Below are positions 9,402 through 18,015 of a DNA stretch of 64,000 bases, one piece after another. The translations under genes were made by a program, and so were the position numbers. How positions within the stretch are numbered: position 1 is the stretch's first letter; each line of letters begins with the position of its first letter. The DNA lies in the NCBI RefSeq assembly GCF_000801335.2, contig NZ_JSEH01000011.1, positions 1 through 64,000 on the forward strand, read 5' to 3'. The DNA comes from Desulfovibrio sp. TomC (GTDB lineage Bacteria; Desulfobacterota; Desulfovibrionia; Desulfovibrionales; Desulfovibrionaceae). Under the pieces are notes generated by a model, which worked only from the letters and a program-made list of their open reading frames with translations, was not told the DNA's origin and made no database searches.

Positions 9402-9431
9402 TTGCCGTTTTGCGTCATCACCCTATGTAAT
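9402..9431 (+). promoter_or_regulatory. Candidate promoter of the DUF1844-argC unit, with dyad over the -10
   Basis: TTGCCG (9402-9407), an 18-bp spacer and TGTAAT (9426-9431) resemble a housekeeping promoter. A 6-bp dyad CCCTAT-GTA-ATAGGG (9421-9435) covers the -10 box and could be an operator. The start would fall near 9438, about 48 nt before the first gene. Confidence 0.45.
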
Positions 9432-9485
9432 AGGGAGCGCGGCGCAGGACAAGGCCCAATGCCCGCGCAAGGAGGACGTCGCCAC

Positions 9486-9797
9486 ATGAACATCGATTCC
9501 GACAACAAGGGAGAAGGGACCTGCAAGGGACACCGGCCCGGCCAGGAACCCTGCTTTCCCCCGGTCTCGTTTATCACGTTTGTCTTGTCCCTGGCCCAAT
9601 CGGCCATGGTCCTCATGGGCGAAGCCCCGGAGCCGGAAAGCGGCCAGTACATCAGCAATCTTTCCGAGGCCAAGCACACCATCGACATCCTGGCCATGCT
9701 CGATTGCAAGACGCGCGGCAACCTGACGGCCGAGGAAGGCGACATCCTGGCCAGCCTGCTGTGCGACCTGAGAATGATTTTCGTCAAAAAGCAATAG
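9486..9797 (+). CDS. DUF1844 domain protein
   Basis: A 103-residue cytosolic protein. After about 28 polar residues comes the DUF1844 core: FITFVLSLAQSAMVLMGE, then a stretch ending HTIDILAMLDCKTRGNL and the closing LLCDLRMIF. The family is widespread in deltaproteobacteria and Chlorobi and has no known function. I chose ATG 9486 because AAGGAGG lies 10 nt upstream; upstream in-frame codons are not conserved-looking. It is 13 nt before argC and probably co-transcribed, which hints at a housekeeping role but proves nothing. Confidence 0.85.
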   Translation: MNIDSDNKGEGTCKGHRPGQEPCFPPVSFITFVLSLAQSAMVLMGEAPEPESGQYISNLSEAKHTIDILAMLDCKTRGNLTAEEGDILASLLCDLRMIFVKKQ

Positions 9798-9810
9798 CCG
9801 GAGGTCCGCC

Positions 9811-10863
9811 ATGCAATCCATCCCCGTCGGTCTTGTCGGCGTCACCGGGTACACCGGCATGGAACTGGCCCGGATTCTGGCCGTCCATCCGGTCTTGAAA
9901 CTCACCCGGGCCACCTCCCGGGCCGAAGCCGGCAAGCCCTTAAAAGCCATCTATCCCTTTCTGGAAGGCTTCCCGGCCGGCGATGTGGGCATAAGCGCCC
10001 CGGACGCCGCTGATCTGGCCGCCTCCTGCAAGCTCGTCTTCCTGGCCGTGCCCCACGGCGCAGCCATGGACTACGCCGCCGAACTGCTGGCCGCCGGGCT
10101 GAAGGTGGTTGACCTGTCGGCCGATTTCCGCCTCCACGACGCCGGCGTCTACGCCGACTGGTACAACCAGGATCACCGCCACCCGCACCTGCTGCCCGAA
10201 GCGGTCTACGGCCTGCCGGAACTCAACAGCGACCGTCTCAAGACGGCCAAGCTCACGGCCAACCCGGGCTGCTACCCCACCTCGGTCATCCTGGGCCTGG
10301 CCCCGGCGCTCAAAAACGGCCTGATCGAATTGACCGACATCGTGGCCGACAGCAAATCCGGCGCATCCGGGGCCGGACGCAAAGCCGCGACAGCCATGCT
10401 GTTTTGCGAGGTCCACGACAGCTTCCGGGCCTATAACCTGGGCAAGCACCGCCACACCCCGGAAATCGAGCAGGAGCTGTCCAAACTGGCCGGCGCGGCC
10501 ATCACGCTGTCGTTTAATCCGCACCTGCTCCCCATTGACCGGGGGATCCTGTCCACCATCTATACCAAGCTGACCCGGGTGCTGGCCGTGGAAGACATCC
10601 ACGCCCTGTACGCCGCCCACTACGCCGACAAGCCCTGGGTGCGCGTCCTGCCCGTGGGCAAGCTGCCGGAAACGCGTTACGTTCGCGGCACGATGTTTTG
10701 CGACATCGGGCTGGTGGTCGATCCCCGCACGAACCGGCTCATCGTCGTTTCGGCCATCGACAACCTGTGCCGGGGCGCATCGGGCCAGGCCGTTGCCTGC
10801 GCCAACCTCATGTCCGGCCTGCCCGTGGACGCGGGACTTTTTCTCGCGCCCATGATGCCCTAG
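9811..10863 (+). CDS. argC: N-acetyl-gamma-glutamyl-phosphate reductase
   Basis: Third step of arginine synthesis: NADPH-dependent reduction of N-acetylglutamyl phosphate to the semialdehyde. The 350-residue product has the N-terminal dinucleotide fold with GVTGYTGMEL (residues 10-19), the catalytic cysteine C154 in NPGCYPTS, and the conserved HRHTPEIEQEL segment. SD-like GGAGG precedes the ATG (GCCGGAGGTCCGCC). It follows the DUF1844 gene by 13 nt and is not next to other arg genes here. A palindromic element lies just downstream and may end the transcript. Confidence 0.96.
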   Translation: MQSIPVGLVGVTGYTGMELARILAVHPVLKLTRATSRAEAGKPLKAIYPFLEGFPAGDVGISAPDAADLAASCKLVFLAVPHGAAMDYAAELLAAGLKVVDLSADFRLHDAGVYADWYNQDHRHPHLLPEAVYGLPELNSDRLKTAKLTANPGCYPTSVILGLAPALKNGLIELTDIVADSKSGASGAGRKAATAMLFCEVHDSFRAYNLGKHRHTPEIEQELSKLAGAAITLSFNPHLLPIDRGILSTIYTKLTRVLAVEDIHALYAAHYADKPWVRVLPVGKLPETRYVRGTMFCDIGLVVDPRTNRLIVVSAIDNLCRGASGQAVACANLMSGLPVDAGLFLAPMMP

Positions 10864-10876
10864 GCGGCGAAACAAT

Positions 10877-10955
10877 GCGGGGAGGGAAACCCTTTTTGAA
10901 AAAAGGGTTTCCCTCCCCGCGCCCCTCCCTTCCCCAAAACTTTCAAAGGGACGGT
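10877..10955 (+). repeat. Mosaic palindromic element, copy 3
   Basis: Positions 10877-10920 are a 20-bp perfect stem-loop whose centre is T5-GA-A5 and whose arms are GC-rich outside. It is followed by the family tail CCCCAAAACTTTCAAAGGG (10933-10951). Placed 14 nt after the argC stop, it probably acts as a terminator or mRNA stabiliser. Confidence 0.7.
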
Positions 10956-10980
10956 AGGGTTGCCAGGGGGATGTTCTGCC

Positions 10981-11226
10981 ATGACCATGGACAATGTGCG
11001 CCGGCTGTTTGAGGTCTTCGAGACCGACAAGGAACTGCGCAAAAATCTCTATCTGGCCGAAAGCAGCGAGGCTCGCGAGGCGGCGTTGCGCGAGGCCGGA
11101 CTGTTTTTCACGGACGACGAATTCGACGCCATGATCGATACCCTCCACGTCAAATGCCAGACCGTGGAAGAGGCCGAACGCTTTTTCGAGTTCCGCAACT
11201 GGTGGGATTTCCTGCGTCGGAGCTGA
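10981..11226 (+). CDS. Nif11-like small protein
   Basis: An 81-residue acidic helical protein. The arrangement DNVRRLFEVFETDKELRKNL followed by EAGLFFTDDEFDAMI resembles the Nif11 domain (helix, D-x-LR, then A-x-x-G-x-x-FT-x-x-E). Nif11 domains occur alone near nitrogenase genes and as leader regions of ribosomal peptides, but here no double-glycine cleavage site or core peptide follows, so a stand-alone role is more likely. The ATG 10981 is preceded by an AGGGGGA stretch. Four bases separate it from the DUF1847 gene, so the two are likely co-expressed. The family call rests on pattern only. Confidence 0.6.
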   Translation: MTMDNVRRLFEVFETDKELRKNLYLAESSEAREAALREAGLFFTDDEFDAMIDTLHVKCQTVEEAERFFEFRNWWDFLRRS

Positions 11227-11230
11227 CCCC

Positions 11231-11932
11231 ATGCCCGATACCCCGGAACCGACTCTGCCCCGTTGCGCCGCCTGTCCCTATGACTGGTCCGAACGCTGGT
11301 GCCGCAGCGCCAAGGGCAAGGCCCCGGCCGATTGCCCGTCGCTTCGGATGCGCGATCTGGCCGAAACCTCGGTGGCCTGCATGGCGGCCGAGCCCTGCGG
11401 CGAATTCGCCCGGCAGGCCTCGCTCCAGGAAGCGAGCTGCTATGGCGGCCGTGAGGCCGGCTACGGAGCGGTCGTGCCGCTCAAGCCCCGGATCGTCGAG
11501 ATCGTGGAGTTCGCCCGGCGCATGGGCTACCGCCGCCTCGGGCTGGCCTTTTGCATCGGCCTTCGGGCCGAGGCCGGCGTGGTCCATGAAATTTTGACCA
11601 CCAACGGCTTTGACGTCGCCTCGGTCGGCTGCAAGGTCGGCGGCAAGCCCAAGTCGCTCCTGGGCCTGGGGCCGGCCGATCAGGTCGATCCCGAGGCCAG
11701 CCACGAGACCATGTGCAATCCGGTCTTCCAGGCTTTGGCCCTTAACGAAGCGCGCGCCGAGTTCAATATCCTCCTTGGCCTGTGCGTGGGCCATGACTCG
11801 CTTTTTTTCAAGCACGCCACAGCCATGGGCACGGTGCTGGCGGTCAAGGACCGGCTGCTCGGCCACAACCCCCTGGCCGCGATCTACCACTACGACAGCT
11901 ATTATCGGTATCTCAAAAAACCCTTGCCCTAG
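11231..11932 (+). CDS. DUF1847 cysteine-rich protein
   Basis: A 233-residue cytosolic protein. An N-terminal metal-binding-like cysteine cluster (CAACPYDWSERWC and a following DCPS) precedes a core with GYRRLGLAFCIGLRAEA, SVGCKVGG, and a late GLCVGHDSLFFKH segment. These match DUF1847, a family common in anaerobes and methanogens with unknown function; the many conserved cysteines suggest a metal or iron-sulfur site. It directly follows the Nif11-like gene (4-nt gap). Nothing else in the area suggests a substrate. Confidence 0.82.
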   Translation: MPDTPEPTLPRCAACPYDWSERWCRSAKGKAPADCPSLRMRDLAETSVACMAAEPCGEFARQASLQEASCYGGREAGYGAVVPLKPRIVEIVEFARRMGYRRLGLAFCIGLRAEAGVVHEILTTNGFDVASVGCKVGGKPKSLLGLGPADQVDPEASHETMCNPVFQALALNEARAEFNILLGLCVGHDSLFFKHATAMGTVLAVKDRLLGHNPLAAIYHYDSYYRYLKKPLP

Positions 11933-12069
11933 GCGGGCTTTGATCCCGACGGGCGCACGGCTGCAGGACACGAAAACCGCTGTCCAGGCATGCGGCCCGC
12001 CCCGGGGTGGCCTTTTGCAACCGTTGCAGCCCCCCGGCGCATTGCCGGACGAGCGAGGACGCATCCGTC

Positions 12070-12843
12070 ATGTACAACCTCTTTTGGTCCAGCGAGACTG
12101 CCGTCATCGTCGTCCTTGGCCTGCCGACCCTGCTCTATCTCGTGGCCGCCTCCCGCAAAAAGACCCCCCCGATCCAGTATTTATCCGAAACCATTGCCAA
12201 TTACAGCCTGTTTAATTCCCTCTATTCCATTTTCCTCAGCATGGCGCTGGTCACCCTGCTCATCAATTTTTACACCGTCCAGGACGACACCCGCAAGGAA
12301 TCCGAGGCCATGATCTCCATGGCCCGGCTCCTAAACGGCCTTTCCGACGCCCAGGGCCTCAAAACACGGCTGGTCGCCTATGCCAAGGCTGTGGTCGAGT
12401 ACGACCTTCCGGCCCTCAAGGAAGGCCGGATGTCGCCGCAGGCGTCCGACGCCTTCGACGCCCTCTGGAATGCGGCCTACAAAGTCGCCCTGACCGCCAA
12501 AAACGAAGAGGCCATCCACCACCTGGTGCTTGAAGATTTAAGCGACATGACCAAATGCCGGCTGACCCGGCGGATCAAGGCCACGGAAAACCTGCACCCC
12601 ATGATTTTCAGCCTCATCGTCGTCGGCTACTATGTCATGCTCATAAAGACCTGGCTCACCCGGGTGCCCAACCGGAAAACCCAGCTCGCCTTTGAACTGC
12701 CCATGTTCGTCATGATTCTGCTGGTCATCACCGCCATCATCGATCTCAACACGCCCTTTGTGGGCATCGTCAATATCGACGTGTCCGCCTTTGATTTCGC
12801 CCTCCAGCGGGTCACGGCCCTGTCGGGCCAGCCCCGCCCCTGA
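12070..12843 (+). CDS. Membrane protein resembling DUF4239
   Basis: A 257-residue protein with a hydrophobic helix near residues 8-26, another at about 52-70, a long soluble middle domain, and two helices near the C terminus (about 180-200 and 210-230). The closing pattern DLNTPFVGIVNIDVSAFDFAL recalls the end of DUF4239 (bestrophin-like) proteins, where a D-x-PF-x-G motif follows the last helix. Function unknown. ATG 12070 is chosen because GAGGA lies 10 nt upstream. It stands between the DUF1847 gene and a TPR-methyltransferase gene, with no clear operon link. Confidence 0.6.
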   Translation: MYNLFWSSETAVIVVLGLPTLLYLVAASRKKTPPIQYLSETIANYSLFNSLYSIFLSMALVTLLINFYTVQDDTRKESEAMISMARLLNGLSDAQGLKTRLVAYAKAVVEYDLPALKEGRMSPQASDAFDALWNAAYKVALTAKNEEAIHHLVLEDLSDMTKCRLTRRIKATENLHPMIFSLIVVGYYVMLIKTWLTRVPNRKTQLAFELPMFVMILLVITAIIDLNTPFVGIVNIDVSAFDFALQRVTALSGQPRP

Positions 12844-13169
12844 CCGGGAGGGAGCGGGCGCTTGCCCCGCGCCAGTTTCCCGGGCAGCGTTCTCCCCGAC
12901 CGCACAGGCAAAGCCGCCCCGCCGCATGAAGGGTCCGGTCCCAGGCCGCGCCCGGCCGGGACAGCCGGGCGCATAAATGGCTTTTGACGAGGGCCGGTCC
13001 GGGAACGTATGCTGCCCCGCGCCAACAGCTCCCAAACGGCCCGACGCCCAACCGGTCTGCGGTCGCCGGCAAGCCGCCCCTGGCCCTCCTCCCCGAGGAA
13101 CCGGCAGCGGCACAATGGCCCAGGCGGCGCAGCGGGCCAAACGCAACCCCAAGACAGCATGGAGATTCA
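12844..13169. other. Intergenic region, 326 bp
   Basis: GC-rich and without a convincing gene. An in-frame extension of the following gene reaches back to 12984 but its residues look like non-coding translation. The only signal I can name is a candidate promoter at 12984-13013. Confidence 0.5.
12984..13013 (+). promoter_or_regulatory. Candidate promoter of the TPR-methyltransferase gene
   Basis: TTGACG (12984-12989), an 18-bp spacer and TATGCT (13008-13013). If used, it gives a leader of about 150 nt before the start at 13170. Confidence 0.35.
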
Positions 13170-14591
13170 ATGCGACAGGGTCACAAGGCATCCGGGCGCG
13201 CCCGCCACGATACGGTTGAGACGCTTTACGCCAAGGCGCTCACCCTTCACAAACGGGGCCAAAGCGAGCAGGCCGCCCCGCTGTACCGCAAAATTTTATC
13301 GAAAAACGCCAGCCACGACGGCGCGCTGCATCTCCTTGGCCTGTGCGCCCTGGAGGGCGGCGACCCGGAAAAGGCCGTCGGACTGATCGGCCGGGCCATT
13401 GCCGTGCGCCCGGATTATGCCGAGGCCCTGTTCGACCATGGCCGGGCCTGTCTGGCCTTGGGCCGCATCGAAGAGGCTGCCCGCGATTTCAGCCGCGCGA
13501 CAGCGTGTTCGCCGCAATACGCCGAACCCCGGCACGCCCTGGGCCTGCTCCACCTGGAGACGGGCAACCCGGAAGCGGCCCTCCAGTGTTTCTACGGAAC
13601 CCTGGCCATTGTGCCGGACGATCCGACCCTGTGGCTGCACACGGCCTGGGCGCTCAAATCCCTGGAGCGTCCCGAGGACGCCATCAAGGCCTGCACCCGG
13701 GCCGTGGAATTCGGGCCGGACACGGTCCCGGCCCGGTTGGAGCTGGCCGAGCTGCTCATCGAGGCCGGCCGGACGGACGCGGCGGCCGAACACCTGCAGG
13801 CGGTGCCGCAGTCGGCCTGGCAGTCCTTCCTCTGCGGCCGGGCGGCCCTGGCCGGGCAGGATATCCCGGCCGCCGAAAGGCATTTCCGGCGCTGCCTGGA
13901 GCTTGATCCCGAAGATGCCTTTGGCGCGGTAGCCCAGCTTGCCCTCCTTGGCCTGGAGCCGGCCCCGGAGCGCGCCCCCCTGGCCTGGGTGCGCCGGGTC
14001 TACGACGGGCAGGCCCGGCTCTGGGACCAGAGCGCTGCCGGGGAACGCGGCTACGCGGCCCCGGAGTTGCTGGCTGCGGCCCTGGCCGAGGTGCCGGGCG
14101 AACGCTCGGGGCTGGCGGTGCTCGACGCCGGCTGCGGCAGCGGCCTGTGCGCCCCCATGCTGCGCCCGATGGCCACGCGCCTGGACGGGGTGGACCTGTC
14201 CCCGGCCATGCTGGAGCTGGCCCGAGCCAAGGGCCTCTACGACCGCCTGGTCTGCGGCGACGTCGCGGAGTTTCTGGGCGGCGGCCGGGAGGAATACGAC
14301 CTGATCCTGGGGGCGGCGGTGTTTATTTACATCGGCGAACTGGCCCCGATCCTGGCTGCGGCCTTTGCCGCCCTGCGCCCGGGCGGCCTGCTTGCCTTGA
14401 CGCTCTTTCCCGGAACCGGGCAGGCCTACAGCCTGACGCCGGCCGCCTATTACCTGCACGACATCGACGCGGTCATCGACCGGGCCGGACAGGCCGGCTT
14501 CACCCTGGCGGCGCGCCATTTGGGCGTGCATGAATACCGCGATGACGCGCCCGTGACCGGCTGCGCCCTGGTCTTTGGCAAACCCGCTTAA
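13170..14591 (+). CDS. TPR repeat-methyltransferase fusion protein
   Basis: A 473-residue cytosolic protein. Residues from about 15 to 260 are tandem 34-residue TPR units (for example LYAKALTLHKRGQSEQAAPL and the repeats that follow). Residues from about 300 to the end form a class I SAM-dependent methyltransferase: motif I is VLDAGCGSGLCAP, followed by DGVDLSPAMLELAR. The fusion resembles proteins that methylate protein or small-molecule partners held by the TPR part; the substrate is unknown. I start at ATG 13170 because GGAG lies 6 nt before it and the region upstream does not look coded. A strong terminator follows. Confidence 0.85.
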   Translation: MRQGHKASGRARHDTVETLYAKALTLHKRGQSEQAAPLYRKILSKNASHDGALHLLGLCALEGGDPEKAVGLIGRAIAVRPDYAEALFDHGRACLALGRIEEAARDFSRATACSPQYAEPRHALGLLHLETGNPEAALQCFYGTLAIVPDDPTLWLHTAWALKSLERPEDAIKACTRAVEFGPDTVPARLELAELLIEAGRTDAAAEHLQAVPQSAWQSFLCGRAALAGQDIPAAERHFRRCLELDPEDAFGAVAQLALLGLEPAPERAPLAWVRRVYDGQARLWDQSAAGERGYAAPELLAAALAEVPGERSGLAVLDAGCGSGLCAPMLRPMATRLDGVDLSPAMLELARAKGLYDRLVCGDVAEFLGGGREEYDLILGAAVFIYIGELAPILAAAFAALRPGGLLALTLFPGTGQAYSLTPAAYYLHDIDAVIDRAGQAGFTLAARHLGVHEYRDDAPVTGCALVFGKPA

Positions 14592-14630
14592 GATCGTCCC
14601 GGCCACGCCCCAATTCCCACCCGCAGCCTC

Positions 14631-14671
14631 AAAAAAAGCCCCTGTCGAGCAACCGTCGACAGGGGCTTTTT
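14631..14671. terminator. Bidirectional intrinsic terminator
   Basis: An 11-bp GC-rich stem (14638-14648 with 14656-14666) with a 7-nt loop is flanked by seven A residues on the left and five T residues on the right. It can end both the plus-strand methyltransferase transcript and the minus-strand transcript of the CoA ligase. Confidence 0.85.
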
Positions 14672-14786
14672 CGCAGCGGGACACAGGCCTTGCCCATGCG
14701 GGAGGGGCCGGGGCCTCCCCGGCGGGTCCGGACAACACCCTGGCGGTCCAGGGCAAGGCCCAGCCCGCCCGTCGCGCTTCCGGGCC

Positions 14787-16088
14787 TTACTCTTCCTCGA
14801 TGCCGTTGCGGTCGTCGATGACCCGCCGGGTCTTGCCGAAGCTGCGGGGCAGCGCGCCCGGGGCCAGGATGTCGATCCAGCCGCGCACGAAGAGGTGCTT
14901 GCGCATCTCGATGGAAATGGCCTCGGACAGGTTTTGGTCCTGCTCCGGGTTCACGTCCGGCTTGCGCTCCACCCGCACCACCATCTGGTCGCGGCCGTCG
15001 CGGCGCACGAGGCGGATCTGGAATTCGCTGTCCACGTCCTTAAAGGTCGACAAGACACTGGCGATCTGGCCGGGATAGATATTGACCCCGCGAAAGACGA
15101 ACATGTCGTCGGAGCGCCCGAGAATCCGGTCGTGGCGCGGCAGGGTCAGGCCGCAGGGGCAGGGATCGGGCATAAGGCGGGTCAGGTCGCGGGTGCGGTA
15201 GCGGATAAGCGGCGCGGCCTCCTTGCAAAGCGAGGTCACCACCATTTCGCCGACTTCCCCGGGAGCCACCGGGGCCAGCGTCACCGGATCAAGCACCTCC
15301 AGGATGAACATATCGGCCCAATAGTGGATGCCGTCGTGGGCCGAGCATTCCAGACCCGCGCCGGGACCGTAGAGTTCGGTCATGCCGGTGATGTCAAAGC
15401 TCTCCTCGATGTCGAGCCACTTCTCAAAGCGCCGGCGCATCTTGTCGGTGTGGGTCTCGGCCCCGAAAATGACCTTTTTGAGCTTGATGCGCTTGCGCAG
15501 ATCGCGCTTGTGGACCTCTTCGGCCAAAAGGAGCGCCATGGAGGCCGTGGAGCACAGACAGGTCGCGCCCATGTCTTCCAGCAGTTGGAGATGAATCTCC
15601 ATGTTGCCCGGCCCGACCGGCAGGGCCATGGCCCCGAAATGCTCGCAGCCGAGCTGAAAGCCGGCCCCGGCCGTCCACAGGCCGTAGCCCACGGCGATCT
15701 GCACCCGGTCGAGCGTCGTCAGCCCGGCCAGCTCGTAGCAGCGAGCGAACATCTCCTTCCAGACGTCGATGTCGCGCTGGGTATAGGCCAGGATCTTGCG
15801 CTTGCCCGTGGTGCCGGAAGAGGCGTGGATGCGAACGACCTTCTCCTCGGGAACGGACAACAGCGGCAGCGGATAGCCCTGGCGCAGGTCCTCGACGGTG
15901 GTGACCGGCAGCCGGGTCAGGTCGTCCAGGGTCAGGGTCTGGCCCGGCTCGTACCCAACCGACGCCAGCCGTTCCCGATAGACGGGGTTGCCGGCAAAGG
16001 CGTGGCGGCAGGTCCAGTTGAGTCCGGCGGCCTGTTTTTCGGCCAGGGATTCCGGGGTCAGGTGCGGTAAAAAACGGTGTGCGGTCAT
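14787..16088 (-). CDS. Phenylacetate-CoA ligase family protein
   Basis: A 433-residue AMP-forming ligase, the normal length of the PaaK family. It activates an aryl-acetate (phenylacetate, or indoleacetate in sulfate reducers) with ATP and CoA. The AMP-binding P-loop is seen as SSGTTGKRKILAYT, the adenine region as FGAETHTDKMR and TGMTELYGPG, and the hinge as GRSDDMFVFRGVNIYP. A longer open frame continues upstream to 17294, but ATG 16088, preceded by a GGAG at about 7 nt, fits the family start. The EamA-type gene lies 35 nt upstream on the same strand. Such ligases in anaerobes often accompany indolepyruvate oxidoreductase, which is not seen here. Confidence 0.9.
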   Translation of the reverse strand: MTAHRFLPHLTPESLAEKQAAGLNWTCRHAFAGNPVYRERLASVGYEPGQTLTLDDLTRLPVTTVEDLRQGYPLPLLSVPEEKVVRIHASSGTTGKRKILAYTQRDIDVWKEMFARCYELAGLTTLDRVQIAVGYGLWTAGAGFQLGCEHFGAMALPVGPGNMEIHLQLLEDMGATCLCSTASMALLLAEEVHKRDLRKRIKLKKVIFGAETHTDKMRRRFEKWLDIEESFDITGMTELYGPGAGLECSAHDGIHYWADMFILEVLDPVTLAPVAPGEVGEMVVTSLCKEAAPLIRYRTRDLTRLMPDPCPCGLTLPRHDRILGRSDDMFVFRGVNIYPGQIASVLSTFKDVDSEFQIRLVRRDGRDQMVVRVERKPDVNPEQDQNLSEAISIEMRKHLFVRGWIDILAPGALPRSFGKTRRVIDDRNGIEEE

Positions 16089-16123
16089 GAACGGCTCCGG
16101 GGAAGCAAGATCGGTGGGGGCTT

Positions 16124-16990
16124 TTATCCGAAAACGGCAATAAAGAAAACGCCCACGACCATGACGGCTGCGCCGGGCAGGCGGTGGGCCAGATCTTGTT
16201 CGTGAAAAACCACTGCGCCAAGGAGCACGCCCAGGATGATGCTCAGGCGCTTGACGGCGATGACGTAGGACACCTGGGTCAGCGGCAGGGCGTGCATCTG
16301 GCAAAAAAGCCCGATTCCCTCCAGCAGCCCGGCCGTGGCTATGGCAAAGGGGAAACCGGGCAGTTCGCCCACAGACCGGCGCAGCCGCCTGGCGGCAAAA
16401 GGAATGAGGGCCAGGGCGCTGGCGGTATAGATGCTGGCGGCCCACACAGCCGGAGAGGAGGCCTGCAGGCCAAGCTTGTCGAGATTGGCCCCGATGCTCC
16501 AGACCACGGCCACAAGCAGCATCAGGCGCGTGCCGGTATTGGTCACCAGGGCCTTGATCGGCCCGAAAATGCCGTGGCGGCGTTCGCGCAGATTGAGCAC
16601 GTAGGCCCCGACCGCAACCAGGGCAATGCCGACCAGGCCGCCGGGGCGGGGAAATTCGTCCAGGGTCAGCGGCGAGGTGATGAGCAGAAACAGCGGGGTA
16701 AAGGCCAGCATGGGCAGGGCCAGGGACAGGTCGCCGCGGTTTAGGGCCAGCCCGTACAACCAGAAGGTGATGCCGCCAAACGCGCCGCCAATAAGGAGCA
16801 GCGGCCAGAAGGCCGGGGCGAAAACGACCTCGGGCGAGCCTATGGCAAAGACCCATAAAAAGGCGGCCGCCACGGAACTGTAGAGGAGCATGGCCAGGGT
16901 GGGGTCGGTGCGGCCCATGGCCGATTTGAGGAAGGTGTCTTTGACCGCCTGGGTCGTGGCCGTAACCAGAGACAGAAAAAACCAGTTCAT
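16124..16990 (-). CDS. EamA/DMT-family transporter
   Basis: A 288-residue inner-membrane protein with about ten hydrophobic helices arranged as two EamA halves (roughly residues 2-135 and 150-288). The second half ends with the usual RLSIILGVLLGAVVFHEQ-like segment followed by a G-A-x-x-M-V-x-G helix. DMT permeases move metabolites or drugs; the solute is unknown. ATG 16990 is used because the 50 in-frame residues upstream are not membrane-like. It is just upstream of the CoA ligase and likely in one transcript, so import or export of an aryl acid is a possible, unproven role. Confidence 0.85.
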   Translation of the reverse strand: MNWFFLSLVTATTQAVKDTFLKSAMGRTDPTLAMLLYSSVAAAFLWVFAIGSPEVVFAPAFWPLLLIGGAFGGITFWLYGLALNRGDLSLALPMLAFTPLFLLITSPLTLDEFPRPGGLVGIALVAVGAYVLNLRERRHGIFGPIKALVTNTGTRLMLLVAVVWSIGANLDKLGLQASSPAVWAASIYTASALALIPFAARRLRRSVGELPGFPFAIATAGLLEGIGLFCQMHALPLTQVSYVIAVKRLSIILGVLLGAVVFHEQDLAHRLPGAAVMVVGVFFIAVFG

Positions 16991-17175
16991 GCGCCGCCGT
17001 GCCGCCTTGTGCCCGGCCGCGCGGGCCGTTTTGGCGCACGGTACAGACGCGGGGCCTCCAGGGCAAGCGGCGCGGACCGGTTCGAGGCGCAGCAGCGGTT
17101 GCCAAACCATACGGCTTGGGCCACACATTAGGCAAAACACGCGGCGGACGGGCTCGCCGCCGCCCGGAGGCAGGC

Positions 17176-17667
17176 ATGGAATGGGGGCAGGTCTTTCCGC
17201 TGGCGCCGGCGGCGTTCAAAACCGGTTGGCTGACGGCGCTCTTTGGCGGGATGCTCATCCTGTGGGTGGGGCTTTTTTTCTTTCTTTCCCACATGATAAA
17301 CGGCGCTGCCGCCGCCGAGATTGCGCTGCGCCAGGGGATGCTGACCGCCCGGGGCGGGTTCTACGGCCGCGACATCCCGCTGGGCCAGGTGGACGTGGCC
17401 GGGGCCATGCGCCTCAATCTTGGGGCGGGTGGCCCCAAGGGCCTCAAATGGCGCACCAACGGCGTCGGGCTGCCGGGCTTGGCCGCCGGCTGGTACCGGC
17501 TCGTCGACGGGGAAAAGGCGCTGGTCTTCGTGACGGACAAGGCCCGGGCGGTCTATGTGCCCACCCGCCTGGGCTATGCCCTGGTCGTCAGCCCGGCCGA
17601 CCCGGATGGATTCTTAAGCGCCCTGCGCCAGGCCGAACCAAGCCCGACAGCGGCCCCTGGCGATTAA
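17176..17667 (+). CDS. Membrane-anchored protein with bacterial PH-like domain
   Basis: A 163-residue protein. One hydrophobic helix (TALFGGMLILWVGLFFFLS, about residues 16-36) is followed by a beta-rich domain with an alternating pattern ending in LVFVTDKARAVYVPTRLGYALVVSP, which looks like the bacterial pleckstrin-homology folds that sit on the cytoplasmic side of membranes. GGAGG lies 6 nt before ATG 17176. Function unknown. It is a single gene between the EamA-type gene (divergent) and an AT-rich stretch. The fold assignment is by pattern and is tentative. Confidence 0.6.
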   Translation: MEWGQVFPLAPAAFKTGWLTALFGGMLILWVGLFFFLSHMINGAAAAEIALRQGMLTARGGFYGRDIPLGQVDVAGAMRLNLGAGGPKGLKWRTNGVGLPGLAAGWYRLVDGEKALVFVTDKARAVYVPTRLGYALVVSPADPDGFLSALRQAEPSPTAAPGD

Positions 17668-18015
17668 ACGTCGGCAGGGCCGACGCTCTCGTGTGGCCTT
17701 TTTAGCCAACAGTTCTCTGGCGCCATGGTTGTGTACACGTGCGTGGCGACGAGCACTCTTCATTGTTACCATTAAAACAGTTAAACATGCAATAAGTTCA
17801 ATTAAAAAAACACTTGCCCGATCATGATTCCTGTGTGATGGAGGAAACCATCGGGGACTGTCCAGGCGTTGTATCCGGACAAGATGCAGTCACAATTCAA
17901 AGTGTCGTGCGCCAGACAATCTAACCAGAACAGAAACCCATGCTTCTCGGTGTTCGTATGATTCTGACGGACAAGCAACAGCATTACAAAACACTATTTC
18001 ATGGAGGCTTTTCAA
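17668..18015. other. Intergenic region, about 350 bp, AT-rich
   Basis: The GC content drops sharply from about 17700. A 6-bp stem (17669-17674 with 17680-17685) followed 13 nt later by TTTTT (17699-17703) may be a weak terminator for the PH-domain gene. Between 17830 and 17890 several short inverted repeats (GATGG/CCATC, GACTG/CAGTC) could fold into a leader structure, but I recognise no known riboswitch. A 60-codon minus-strand frame at 17802-17984 has no support. Confidence 0.45.

Noticed and set aside
16089-17294. Continuation of the CoA ligase frame to give an 835-residue fusion
   Set aside because: The upstream part is the out-of-frame reading of the EamA-type gene; the ligase has a proper start and RBS at 16088.
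17830-17890. Possible cyclic di-GMP (GEMM) riboswitch before the small exported protein
   Set aside because: Only scattered short inverted repeats; the conserved GEMM core and tetraloop receptor are absent.
17802-17984. 60-codon minus-strand frame in the AT-rich gap
   Set aside because: No ribosome-binding site or family pattern; low-GC DNA gives random frames.
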